DNA from: Bacteroidales bacterium
GTDB lineage: Bacteria > Bacteroidota > Bacteroidia > Bacteroidales > WRGA01
Direction: 5' to 3'
NCBI GenBank assembly: GCA_031279795.1
Contig: JAITHZ010000273.1
Span: 1 to 5,551 of the forward strand
Length of the DNA: 5,551 bases
The notes beneath the pieces were generated by a model, which saw nothing but the letters and a program-made list of their open reading frames with translations, searched no databases and had not been told where the DNA came from. Positions 1-5,551 of this stretch are shown here, piece by piece. Positions within the stretch are counted from its first letter, which is position 1; each line of letters opens with the position of its first letter. The position numbers and the translations under genes are program-made.

Positions 1-2
1 AG

Positions 3-149
3 GAAAGTATTTTATTTTTTTCTTTTGTAGGAAGCGTCGTAATGATACTTTCTGCAATGCTATTTCATTTATACTACCCCAATAAACTTATGGCTTTGAT
101 ATACAACTATTTTACCATTACCTCGCTGAAATTGTCGGGGGATTTATAG
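3..149 (+). CDS. C-terminal fragment of an unidentified membrane protein
   Basis: This frame is open from the left edge of the window and ends at a TAG, giving 48 residues. The fragment is strongly hydrophobic at first (ILFFSFVGSVVMILSAMLF), which fits one transmembrane helix. A more polar tail follows, with YYPNKLMALIYNYF and the ending LKLSGDL. I do not recognise the family. The gene probably begins outside the window. An internal ATG at position 42, preceded at a reasonable distance by AGGAAG, could instead start a 35-residue protein. It converges on the DUF4405 gene. A helix followed by a clean polar terminus argues for real coding sequence, but the fragment is too short to be sure. Confidence 0.45.
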   Translation, partial: ESILFFSFVGSVVMILSAMLFHLYYPNKLMALIYNYFTITSLKLSGDL

Positions 150-219
150 AGGAAAGGTACAGATAATTCGGAATATAAGTTTGGTCAGCGACTCAAATTT
201 GTTTGATCAAAAGGTCAAA

Positions 220-246
220 ATTGCAAAAAAAAAGCAATATATTTTT
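220..246. terminator. Weak hairpin between convergent genes
   Basis: ATTGC and GCAAT form a 5-bp stem around a run of nine A residues (220-238). On the plus strand it is followed by an AT-rich stretch ending in five T residues. It lies between the plus-strand fragment ending at 149 and the minus-strand DUF4405 gene ending at 288, where a terminator is expected. The stem is short and AT-rich, so this is only a candidate. The rest of 150-287 holds nothing else I can support. Confidence 0.25.
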
Positions 247-287
247 CCCAAAAAATTAAAAACGAAATAAGAAAGGAAATTTTAATA

Positions 288-503
288 TTATTTTTTAAAA
301 TACATTTTCAGTGTTTTCCAATTATGAACAATATGATAAATACCTGCAACTATAAATATAATTGCAAATAAAACGTGCAGGTGCAACCACGTGTGACTGT
401 TTGTGCCGTCTGAAGGCATAGGAAGAATGATAATTCCGCTAACAGTCAGCATTATAAACGAAAGCAAAAGTAAAATTGATACTGTTTTTCTTGACTTTTT
501 CAT
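288..503 (-). CDS. DUF4405 (flavinylation-associated cytochrome-like) membrane protein
   Basis: This 71-residue protein has two predicted transmembrane helices (about 8-27 and 43-59) with a short polar loop between them. Its conserved-looking part is histidine-rich: H37, H41 and H43 precede helix 2, and H57 and H60 follow in the HxxHNWKTLK signature, which I associate with DUF4405 (PF14358). That family is thought to be a small b-type cytochrome-like membrane module in electron-transfer systems, so the histidines are candidate heme ligands; heme binding is inferred, not shown. The length matches a stand-alone single domain. The ATG is preceded closely by AAGGA. An in-frame TAG at 528-530 shows the frame is not fused upstream. 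It sits just downstream of a decayed ferredoxin and a MarR regulator, which fits a small redox operon. No separate promoter is visible, so it is probably transcribed from the MarR promoter. Confidence 0.75.
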   Translation of the reverse strand: MKKSRKTVSILLLLSFIMLTVSGIIILPMPSDGTNSHTWLHLHVLFAIIFIVAGIYHIVHNWKTLKMYFKK

Positions 504-522
504 TGTCCTTAATTTTTTGAAA

Positions 523-730
523 TTACACTATATATGCACACTTGCAACACCCGATACACGATTCGGTTTTTTGTATTTTAATGTGTTTGTGCCAACCAAC
601 AATAATTCGCCCGAAAACATCTTTGGGAGACACCTCAACACATTTCCAACACGCCTTACATTTTCGTATTTCGGCGGTTATAAATTTTGTTTAAAAATTT
701 ACTTCCTGTTATAATAAATGTCTGTTTCAT
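523..730 (-). pseudogene. Decayed 2x[4Fe-4S] ferredoxin
   Basis: The frame from 690 down to the TAA at 523-525 encodes an unmistakable bacterial ferredoxin core. Motif 1 is CKACWKCVEVSPKDVFG, where the canonical CxxCxxCxxxCP has Ser (TCT) in place of the fourth Cys. Motif 2 is CIGCCKCAYIV followed by a stop exactly where its fourth Cys should be. The open stretch has no ATG, GTG or TTG start. An ATG at 728-730 opens a frame beginning MKQTFIITGSKFLNK. It would join the ferredoxin frame if one A were removed from the AAAA at 685-688, giving about 68 residues. At the 3' end, skipping one base before TGT at 525-527 would restore the missing Cys with correct spacing. Gene order (MarR, ferredoxin, DUF4405) suggests it once supplied electrons to, or took them from, the membrane protein. 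Homopolymer assembly errors could explain the frame breaks but not the Cys-to-Ser change. The family call is strong; pseudogene status is likely rather than certain. Confidence 0.65.
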
Positions 731-782
731 ATATTTGCGCTTTGCAATAATTGTATTTATAAACTTTATAAATAAAAAAATA

Positions 783-1214
783 TCAAACTTTTTCGGCATT
801 GATTTTCATAACATTCAGTACTTTATAAAATGTTTCAAATTCCTGTTCGTCAATTCCTTCCATAAGCGAACTGAATACTCTTTTTTCTTCATTAACGATA
901 TTTTGCACAATCAGTTTGCCTCTTTCGGTAACCATAATATGATTTTTTCGCCTGTCCTGTGCATCCGTTTTTCTGCATACAAGTTTCTCTTTTTCAAGCA
1001 AATCAATTTGACGAAGCACAGCCGATTTGTCAGTTTTAGCCAGTTCTGCAATTTCGTTTTGCGTAATTCCTTCAACAAAATAAGCAAGCAATAAAACGCC
1101 GTGCGACTGTGCCGTAAGATTGTGCTTGGTAAAAATAAGTTTGTCAAATGCGTGTTCGATAATTTTCATCGACACTGCAATCCGTAATGAATTTGGAAAA
1201 TTTTGAGTATTCAT
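783..1214 (-). CDS. MarR-family transcriptional regulator
   Basis: This is a 143-residue winged-helix regulator of normal MarR length. N- and C-terminal helices form the dimer interface. The winged helix spans about 50-100: helix-turn-helix TQNEIAELAKTDKSAVLRQI (51-70), then the wing with the family signature DAQDRRKNHIMVTERG (84-99). The acidic-Arg-Lys wing motif is the best diagnostic. The single cysteine (C80) lies at the base of the wing, and nothing shows it is a redox sensor. I place the start at the ATG at 1212-1214. An upstream TTG at 1236-1238 lies inside the -7 promoter box and cannot be the start. The gene heads a likely operon with the ferredoxin remnant (52-base gap) and DUF4405. 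By family habit it would repress its own operon and respond to a small ligand or stress, but no ligand can be read from the sequence. Confidence 0.9.
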   Translation of the reverse strand: MNTQNFPNSLRIAVSMKIIEHAFDKLIFTKHNLTAQSHGVLLLAYFVEGITQNEIAELAKTDKSAVLRQIDLLEKEKLVCRKTDAQDRRKNHIMVTERGKLIVQNIVNEEKRVFSSLMEGIDEQEFETFYKVLNVMKINAEKV

Positions 1215-1235
1215 ATCTGTATTTTTTTTGCGCTG

Positions 1236-1267
1236 CAAAGGTATAATAAATAGTTGATATATGCAAC
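1236..1267 (-). promoter_or_regulatory. Promoter of the MarR operon, with possible operator
   Basis: On the minus strand, TACCTTTG (1236-1243) matches the Bacteroidota -7 consensus TAnnTTTG exactly. A GTTG at 1264-1267, 20 bases upstream, can serve as the -33 box. Transcription would start near 1230, leaving a short A-rich leader before the ATG at 1214. The -33 region lies in an imperfect palindrome, GTTG-N7-CAAC (1253-1267), with an alternating AT core. This is a reasonable size and place for a MarR dimer to bind and block polymerase. The promoter call is good; the operator is a guess from symmetry and position. Confidence 0.65.
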
Positions 1268-1300
1268 GAAAATTTTATACCGATAATCTAACGCGCAAAA

Positions 1301-1459
1301 TCAATTCAAAAAATCCAACACTTCGCTTTCGGTGCCGTCTTCCGACACTTCAAAGTGTGAATGTGTTTTACTAATAATATTTTAAACATGTATTTATTTT
1401 TCTTTAAATCTATTTTTAAATTCTTCTTCTGGCATAAGATAAGCGAGATAGTAATATAA
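1301..1459 (-). pseudogene. Possible gene debris: two short protein-like fragments
   Basis: The 318-base gap between the MarR start and the last operon gene holds a terminator hairpin, the MarR promoter and this stretch. One minus-strand frame reads LYYYLAYLMPEEEFKNRFKEK in two pieces: LYYYLAYL (1436-1459), then MPEEEFKNRFKEK to a TAA at 1394-1396. After a second stop, the same frame reads SHFEVSEDGTESEVLDFLN to a TGA at 1301-1303. The charged, amphipathic composition is unlike random AT-rich DNA, and both pieces end the way protein C termini do. I cannot name a family. It may be the eroded tail of a deleted gene, or chance. Confidence is low. Confidence 0.25.
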
Positions 1460-1468
1460 TTACAAAGC

Positions 1469-1500
1469 AATGGCGTTAAGATTTATTTCTTAACGCCATT
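1469..1500 (-). terminator. Operon terminator hairpin
   Basis: AATGGCGTTAAGA (1469-1481) pairs perfectly with TCTTAACGCCATT (1488-1500), a 13-bp stem with a 6-base loop. It begins 32 bases past the stop of the last operon gene, as expected for the terminator of the three-gene operon. The bases that follow on the minus strand are AT-rich but form only a weak T tract (GCTTTGTAATTATATT). The hairpin may therefore act partly as an RNA 3'-end stabiliser or work in both directions. Confidence 0.7.
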
Positions 1501-1532
1501 AAGATAATTTGTATAATTAATTACAAAAAACT

Positions 1533-2516
1533 TTATTCAAACGGGAATCTTATTCCCCATTCTTCGCGCAGGCCATCCATCAGACGCATGATACGAAGCG
1601 TTTCGGCATGTGGCATATAGGGCGATTCAATCCAGCCATTCTGTAATGCTTCTACCGAAGCGTATACCTGATACTCGTAACCGGTAATTTGCGGCGGACA
1701 TTCATCGCGTGCAATCTTTTCATAATCGCTGGATAGTAGGGTTACGCTTTGGGGATTATTGATATTTTCTACAACCAAATGCCCTTTTTCACCAGAAATA
1801 ATTCCCTGACGGTCAGTTTTGGCATACATTGTGCTGTAAAGTACTGCCATTTTGTCATCATTATAAACAAGTGTGATGCTATTTTGTGCATCTACGCCTG
1901 TGTGTGTTTTGGTACAAGATGAGATAACTTTTTTTACATTCGTGCCAAAGATCATGGATGCAAAATTAATTGCATAAACTCCTAAATCAAGTAAGGAACC
2001 ACCCGCTAACGCTGGATCAAGTAATCGTTTCTTATGACTTATAGGGTATCCGAGATTTGCTGACAAGATGGTTGGAATACCAATTATTCCGCTGGAAACA
2101 AGTTCTTTAATCTTTTGAGACATAGGCATGTATCGTGTCCACATTGCCTCGGCAAGATAAACGTGTTTTTCTTCCGACAGCCGTATCAGTTCTTCGGCTT
2201 GGCATGCATTAGCTGTAAATGCTTTTTCACATAATACAGCTTTACCTTTTAACAAACACGAACGCACATTTTCGTAGTGACACGAATGTGGTGTGGCAAT
2301 ATAAACCAATTGAACATCTTCATCTTCAAGCATTTCTTCATATGAACCGTATGCTTTCGCTAAGTTCCATTTTGTGGCGAATGACTGTGCTGTCGCTAAA
2401 TCTCGCGAAGCAATGGCATACGCTTCAACATCGGCAATTTCACGAACAGTAATTGCCATCTTTTCAGCAATCCACCCAGAACCGATGATTCCTAATTTTA
2501 TTTTCTCATTTCTCAT
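1533..2516 (-). CDS. Cytoplasmic Gfo/Idh/MocA oxidoreductase, dihydrodiol-dehydrogenase type
   Basis: This 327-residue enzyme is full length for its family and has no signal peptide. An N-terminal Rossmann domain (about 6-125) carries GSGWIA (12-17, G-x-G-x-x-A). It has ASRD after strand 2 (36-39), where Arg38 suggests NADP(H) preference. CEKAF (96-100) replaces the common EKP motif, a variant I associate with this subfamily. EAMWTRYMP (123-131) and AGGSLLDLGVY (171-181) are typical of the dimeric dihydrodiol dehydrogenase branch. Lys98 and Tyr181 align with the Lys/Tyr catalytic pair I recall for that enzyme. The C-terminal half is the usual beta-sheet substrate and dimer domain. The chemistry would be reversible oxidation or reduction of a hydroxyl or keto group on a sugar or similar compound. 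It is the last gene of the operon, 21 bases after the DUF1080 gene, and could reduce a keto-sugar released upstream. The substrate is unknown. Confidence 0.88.
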   Translation of the reverse strand: MRNEKIKLGIIGSGWIAEKMAITVREIADVEAYAIASRDLATAQSFATKWNLAKAYGSYEEMLEDEDVQLVYIATPHSCHYENVRSCLLKGKAVLCEKAFTANACQAEELIRLSEEKHVYLAEAMWTRYMPMSQKIKELVSSGIIGIPTILSANLGYPISHKKRLLDPALAGGSLLDLGVYAINFASMIFGTNVKKVISSCTKTHTGVDAQNSITLVYNDDKMAVLYSTMYAKTDRQGIISGEKGHLVVENINNPQSVTLLSSDYEKIARDECPPQITGYEYQVYASVEALQNGWIESPYMPHAETLRIMRLMDGLREEWGIRFPFE

Positions 2517-2537
2517 TTTTCATCTGTTCAAAATAAT

Positions 2538-3881
2538 TCATGGTAATTCTTTTATTTTGATATTTTTAAACCATGTTTCATCTCCATGATCCTGCAACAG
2601 GATATTTCCTTCGACAGCATTTCCGAAACTTGGCCAATCGGCATATTTGCTGTAGGCTACCAATGCATTCCACATTTGGTTATTGCGTTCGTATTCAATT
2701 AGTTTGACGTTATTCAGCCAATGTTCGACGTGATTACCGTTGACAATAATCACGGCTGTATTGAATCGGTTGATATCAAAGGGTTTAGCATCAGGTGCAG
2801 GTATCAAATCATACAATGAACCCAACGTTCGATTGCCTTTTACGCCCAGTTTTGCATCAGGATGGCGTAAATCGTCCAACAGTTGAAATTCGCATCCAAT
2901 AGCCGAACCCTCTCCCCTATTCAGGTAAGGATCAACGAAATACTTAATACCACTATTGGCTCCTTCAGTGATTTTGAAGTCAACGCGCAGGATGAAATTT
3001 TTGTATTTGGCTGTAGTAACAATATCGCCTCCGTTGTTTGATTCGGCTCCGGAGCTTTGCTGTACTTTTAAGATTCCATGTTCGATTGCCCAGCCTTTTT
3101 CGGGAAACTGGTCGATTTTTGCACCGCGCCAGCCATTGGTGGTTTGGCCGTCCCACAGCAATTTCCAGTTTTCGGCTTTTTCCCGTTCCGACAACGAGTT
3201 GTCGATGCAATTTATTTCGACAATTGTCTTTTGGTTAGGTATCAGGGCATTTTCCAGATTGGCAGTACAGATGCGGATGTTTTTCCATGCTATTAATTTT
3301 CCCTCATCTTTCTTGTTTTCAATTTGATGCACCTGCAAAGCGATGAATCCCCGCGGAATTGCATCGTCCCAAATTTCGGCGCAGGGAACACCATTTATCC
3401 ATGTCCGTATTGATTTTCCAGCAGCTTCAATCCGCGCTGTATTCCATTCTGCTGGTTTATATGCCTTTTTTGCCAGTTGATTGTTGTTCAACGAGTACAG
3501 CCAGCCTCGTCCGTTTTCGTCATAAACGGTGCCACTGTTCTGTGCTGCAGGATCAATTTCATACTGATAGCCAGTTACAAGATTTTCCTGCACTTTACTC
3601 CGGAACTGTACGCCGGAATTTACGCCTTCTTCTGCCTTAAAATCAAATTCAAGTATAAAATCACCGTATTCATTTTCCGTAATTAAAAATGTATTGGGTG
3701 TTCCTGTTTTAGCCTTTCCGGTTATAATGCCCTCTTTTACATCAAAGTCTGCCTTTCCGCATATTTTTTTCCATCCTTTCAAATTTTTGCCATTGAACAA
3801 GGACGTCCAGCTTGTATTTTGCGCATTGAGCGGCAGGGAAAGCGCTAAGGAAAGTCCCCAAATAATATGTTTGCTTTTCAT
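2538..3881 (-). CDS. Exported tandem DUF1080 (3-keto-disaccharide hydrolase-type) protein
   Basis: The 447 residues start with a Sec signal peptide (1-20, hydrophobic HIIWGLSLALSLPLNA, cleavage probably before Gln21). Two DUF1080/PF06439 jelly-roll domains follow. Domain 1 (about 25-206) has SLFNGKNLKGW (27-37), NSG (88-90), GYQYEID with E108, LQVH with H185 and AWKNIRI. Domain 2 (about 236-446) has LLWDGQTTNGW (241-251), NSG (309-311), CEFQLLDD with E331, LQDHG with H432 and FKNIKI. The linker ends in NSLSEREKAENWKLLW, which resembles the start of a mature single-domain protein, so this looks like a gene fusion. The family cleaves glycosides already oxidised at C3. Both copies keep the matching Glu and His positions, so both may be active, though I cannot confirm these are the catalytic residues. 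It probably acts in the periplasm or at the cell surface. It lies 13 bases after the Tat oxidoreductase, its likely partner enzyme. Confidence 0.88.
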   Translation of the reverse strand: MKSKHIIWGLSLALSLPLNAQNTSWTSLFNGKNLKGWKKICGKADFDVKEGIITGKAKTGTPNTFLITENEYGDFILEFDFKAEEGVNSGVQFRSKVQENLVTGYQYEIDPAAQNSGTVYDENGRGWLYSLNNNQLAKKAYKPAEWNTARIEAAGKSIRTWINGVPCAEIWDDAIPRGFIALQVHQIENKKDEGKLIAWKNIRICTANLENALIPNQKTIVEINCIDNSLSEREKAENWKLLWDGQTTNGWRGAKIDQFPEKGWAIEHGILKVQQSSGAESNNGGDIVTTAKYKNFILRVDFKITEGANSGIKYFVDPYLNRGEGSAIGCEFQLLDDLRHPDAKLGVKGNRTLGSLYDLIPAPDAKPFDINRFNTAVIIVNGNHVEHWLNNVKLIEYERNNQMWNALVAYSKYADWPSFGNAVEGNILLQDHGDETWFKNIKIKELP

Positions 3882-3894
3882 TGATTATCAATTT

Positions 3895-5316
3895 TTAAAT
3901 TTTATAAAAATCGTTCCATTCTTTGCGTGGCGGTATACCAGCCAGCATAGCATTTGCAAACGGGTTGTTTGTAATTTGCTTCAGACGTGTGTCAAAATTC
4001 AGTTGTGTATTCAGTCGCTGAGCGATGACGCCGAGCGAAAATACTTGACTTAACGGTCCGTGAATTTCAAACGGTGAGCGAGTTTTTTCCTTTCCTTGAC
4101 ATGCCAGTAGAAAATTTGCAAAATGATTTGAACTACTTTTTGGAATTTCAGGCAATTTTTCCTCCATTTCTTTTGCCTTGCCTTCGGGAATGATGGACAA
4201 AGTGCTTCCGTGCGAACTTCCTTTAAATGTCAATTCGTTGGAATAAATGATTTTCCCGGGGTTGAGTGTAATCGGTGTAATTTCTCCCGCACTTGAAGGC
4301 GGAATGTTCGGGTCAATTTCGGAAGCGCCGTATCCATCGGGTATTGGCGGAATGTTATCGGTGCCGTCGTACCAGGTGATATCCACTGGTGGCATGTCTT
4401 TTCGTGGTGCAAACCGGAAAAGTATTGTCGATGATTTTGGAAAGAAATAATCATTATGACCTGTTAGTTTCAAGGGGTTTATTTCGTATGGCAGGCCAAG
4501 TTCCAAAAATTCGTGGACTGTGTCAAGAATATGCGCCCCCCAGTCGCCGAGTGCGCCCATGCCAAAATCGTACCAGCTGCGCCATTCGCCATTGTGGTAT
4601 TTGTTGCTGTAGTCGTGATATGGCACAGCCGACAACCACGCATTCCAGTCCAATGTTTCCGGCATCGGATCTGCTTCGGGCAAACGATAAATATCTGTAT
4701 TCCAAGTATGCCAGCGGCGTGGATTGTTCATGTGAGCGGTTACAGACGTTACATTTCTGATGATACCGGCTTCTTTCCATGCTTTGAACTGAAAATAATT
4801 GGCTTCGGAATGTCCCTGATTGCCAACTTGCGTAACAACAGTTGGATGTTTCCGTGCTGCTTCCATCATCAGTTCGGCTTCGAGGAAGGTGCGCGCCATA
4901 GGTTTTTCGACATAAACATGTTTGCCTGACAAAATGGCAGTCATCGAAATGGGAAAATGTGAATGGTCGGGGACACAGACAAATACTGCGTCGAATCCGT
5001 TTGGCATTTTGTCGAACATTTCGCGAAAATCCTTAAATTTTCGGGCATTGGGAAACAGTCCGATCGCTTTTTGTGTGTGTGGCGCTCCCATGTCAACGTC
5101 GCACAAGGCAACGATGTTTGCCAGATTCGTCCGGATGACATCTTCCAGCACTTGTTCTCCGCGATTGCCAATGCCAATAAACGCAACATTGACGCGCTCG
5201 TTGCCGGTTACATTTTTGCCACTCAATCGTTGCGCGCTGGCAACTCCCAAGCTCCCGGTGGCCAGACCTGCAGACGCCATTGCTGCTGTCCGTAAGAAAT
5301 TCCTTCGTGTTATCAT
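3895..5316 (-). CDS. Tat-exported Gfo/Idh/MocA oxidoreductase
   Basis: The 473 residues begin with a twin-arginine signal, TRRNFLR (3-9), an Ala/Gly-rich hydrophobic stretch and a likely cleavage site ASA|Q (26-29). The Rossmann domain starts at about 42 with GIGNRG (48-53, G-x-G-x-x-G). CDVD after strand 2 supplies Asp73, which favours NAD(H) over NADP(H). VEKP (136-139) holds the family's catalytic-region Lys. GDWGAHILD (257-265) gives the Asp/His pair (D258, H262) usual in sugar dehydrogenases of this family. The ITWYDG segment near 313-318 is typical of the long Bacteroidota/Planctomycete subgroup. Tat export implies that it folds with bound nucleotide in the cytoplasm, as known for glucose-fructose oxidoreductase. 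As first gene of the operon, next to a 3-keto-glycoside hydrolase-type protein, it is a candidate glycoside 3-dehydrogenase. How its cofactor is re-oxidised outside the cytoplasm is not evident. The ATG at 5316 is chosen because it opens the Tat signal. Confidence 0.9.
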   Translation of the reverse strand: MITRRNFLRTAAMASAGLATGSLGVASAQRLSGKNVTGNERVNVAFIGIGNRGEQVLEDVIRTNLANIVALCDVDMGAPHTQKAIGLFPNARKFKDFREMFDKMPNGFDAVFVCVPDHSHFPISMTAILSGKHVYVEKPMARTFLEAELMMEAARKHPTVVTQVGNQGHSEANYFQFKAWKEAGIIRNVTSVTAHMNNPRRWHTWNTDIYRLPEADPMPETLDWNAWLSAVPYHDYSNKYHNGEWRSWYDFGMGALGDWGAHILDTVHEFLELGLPYEINPLKLTGHNDYFFPKSSTILFRFAPRKDMPPVDITWYDGTDNIPPIPDGYGASEIDPNIPPSSAGEITPITLNPGKIIYSNELTFKGSSHGSTLSIIPEGKAKEMEEKLPEIPKSSSNHFANFLLACQGKEKTRSPFEIHGPLSQVFSLGVIAQRLNTQLNFDTRLKQITNNPFANAMLAGIPPRKEWNDFYKI

Positions 5317-5351
5317 ATCAGGTGAATTTATAGTTAATTTTTATGATACGG

Positions 5352-5382
5352 CAAAGATACTGAATGTTTGCAGGTAAATAAA
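5352..5382 (-). promoter_or_regulatory. Promoter of the Gfo/DUF1080/Gfo operon
   Basis: On the minus strand, TATCTTTG (5352-5359) is a perfect Bacteroidota -7 box (TAnnTTTG). It is followed upstream by a 19-base spacer and TTTA (5379-5382), one mismatch from the -33 TTTG. The predicted start near 5345 leaves a leader of about 30 bases before the ATG, with no Shine-Dalgarno sequence. No clear operator palindrome overlaps it, and no regulator gene is adjacent in the window. Confidence 0.7.
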
Positions 5383-5423
5383 TTTATGATAGTTAATTAA
5401 TATAAAAATGATACTTTCACTCA

Positions 5424-5540
5424 AAAAAATAAAAACCGAGAAAGTTGTATTATCGACGCACAAGAGAAGACAAAATCAAACCAAAAGCTCCTCAAGAAAA
5501 TCTGATAATATGTTAATAACAACTGATTCTCGGTTTTATT
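5424..5540 (-). other. Candidate structured RNA or large terminator-like element
   Basis: Read on the minus strand, AAAACCGAGAA (5527-5537) pairs perfectly with TTCTCGGTTTT (5432-5442). Inside it, AGTTG (5520-5524) pairs with CAACT (5443-5447) after a 2-base bulge. TATTATC (5504-5510) then pairs with GATAATA (5448-5454). A further weak pairing (GAGGAG with CTTCTC) is possible in the 49-base loop. The closing stem is followed by TTTTTATTTTTTT, a strong T tract. These ordered, nested helices plus T tract suggest a small RNA or leader ending in an intrinsic terminator, upstream of the operon promoter. Its promoter would lie beyond the window. A mini-element with terminal inverted repeats is the alternative. 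Confidence 0.4.
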
Positions 5541-5551
5541 AAATAATGTTA

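Noticed and set aside
686..697. TTTAAAC slippery heptamer in the correct phase after the ATG at 730, suggesting programmed -1 frameshifting into the ferredoxin
   Set aside because: The ferredoxin frame is +1 relative to that ATG, and a -1 shift reaches a stop within a few codons. A plain indel in the A-run fits better.
1215..1238. TTG start that would extend the MarR protein by eight residues
   Set aside because: The TTG lies within the TACCTTTG -7 box, upstream of the expected transcription start. The ATG at 1214 gives a normal-length MarR protein.
1345..1358. ACACTT-CA-AAGTGT hairpin
   Set aside because: The loop is only two bases, no T tract follows, and it falls inside the protein-like fragment, so it is probably incidental.
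2956..5377. Numerous open frames opposite or overlapping the three operon genes
   Set aside because: They have no family signatures, are rich in Cys, Arg and Ser as expected of antisense or out-of-frame reading, and conflict with well-supported genes.
5408..5542. Small plus-strand ORF of 44 residues starting MILSLKKIKTEK
   Set aside because: There is no convincing ribosome binding site or promoter and no family resemblance. It covers the inverted-repeat structure, which better explains the sequence.
5424..5551. Minus-strand open frame from the right edge to a TGA, rich in Phe and Leu
   Set aside because: The composition is what a T-rich structured region gives by chance. There is no recognisable protein, and the helices and T tract explain the bases.

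Overview
The window looks like chromosomal DNA of a Bacteroidota bacterium, probably Bacteroidales-like. Both recognisable promoters have the Bacteroidota -7 box (TAnnTTTG), genes mostly lack Shine-Dalgarno sequences, and the main operon pairs Gfo/Idh/MocA oxidoreductases with a DUF1080 protein, a pairing typical of that phylum. Apart from a fragment at the left edge, everything that can be called is on the minus strand, so transcription runs from right to left.

Right part (about 5316 down to 1533): a three-gene operon. From a promoter at 5352-5382 come a Tat-exported Gfo/Idh/MocA oxidoreductase (3895-5316), a Sec-exported protein with two DUF1080 (3-keto-disaccharide hydrolase-type) domains (2538-3881), and a Gfo/Idh/MocA enzyme without a signal peptide, of the dihydrodiol-dehydrogenase type (1533-2516). 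Gaps are only 13 and 21 bases, and a 13-bp hairpin at 1469-1500 closes the unit. My reading is a redox route for glycosides: oxidation of the sugar at C3, cleavage of the 3-keto glycoside, and reduction of a keto-sugar. The substrate is not visible, and no transporter, glycoside hydrolase or operon-specific regulator lies in the window.

Left part (about 1240 down to 288), visibly more AT-rich: a MarR-family regulator (783-1214) with its own promoter and a possible operator, then a decayed 2x[4Fe-4S] ferredoxin (523-730), then a two-helix DUF4405 membrane protein (288-503) that may be a small cytochrome-b-like subunit. This looks like a small electron-transfer operon whose ferredoxin is broken. 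It has lost the fourth cysteine of both cluster motifs and needs single-base frame corrections at both ends. The left edge (3-149, plus strand) holds the tail of an unidentified membrane protein, convergent with DUF4405.

Between the two operons, 1301-1459 contains short protein-like fragments in one frame, possibly gene debris. At the right edge, 5424-5540 can fold into a multi-helix RNA whose closing stem is followed on the minus strand by a long T tract. It could be a small RNA, an unusual terminator or a mini-element.
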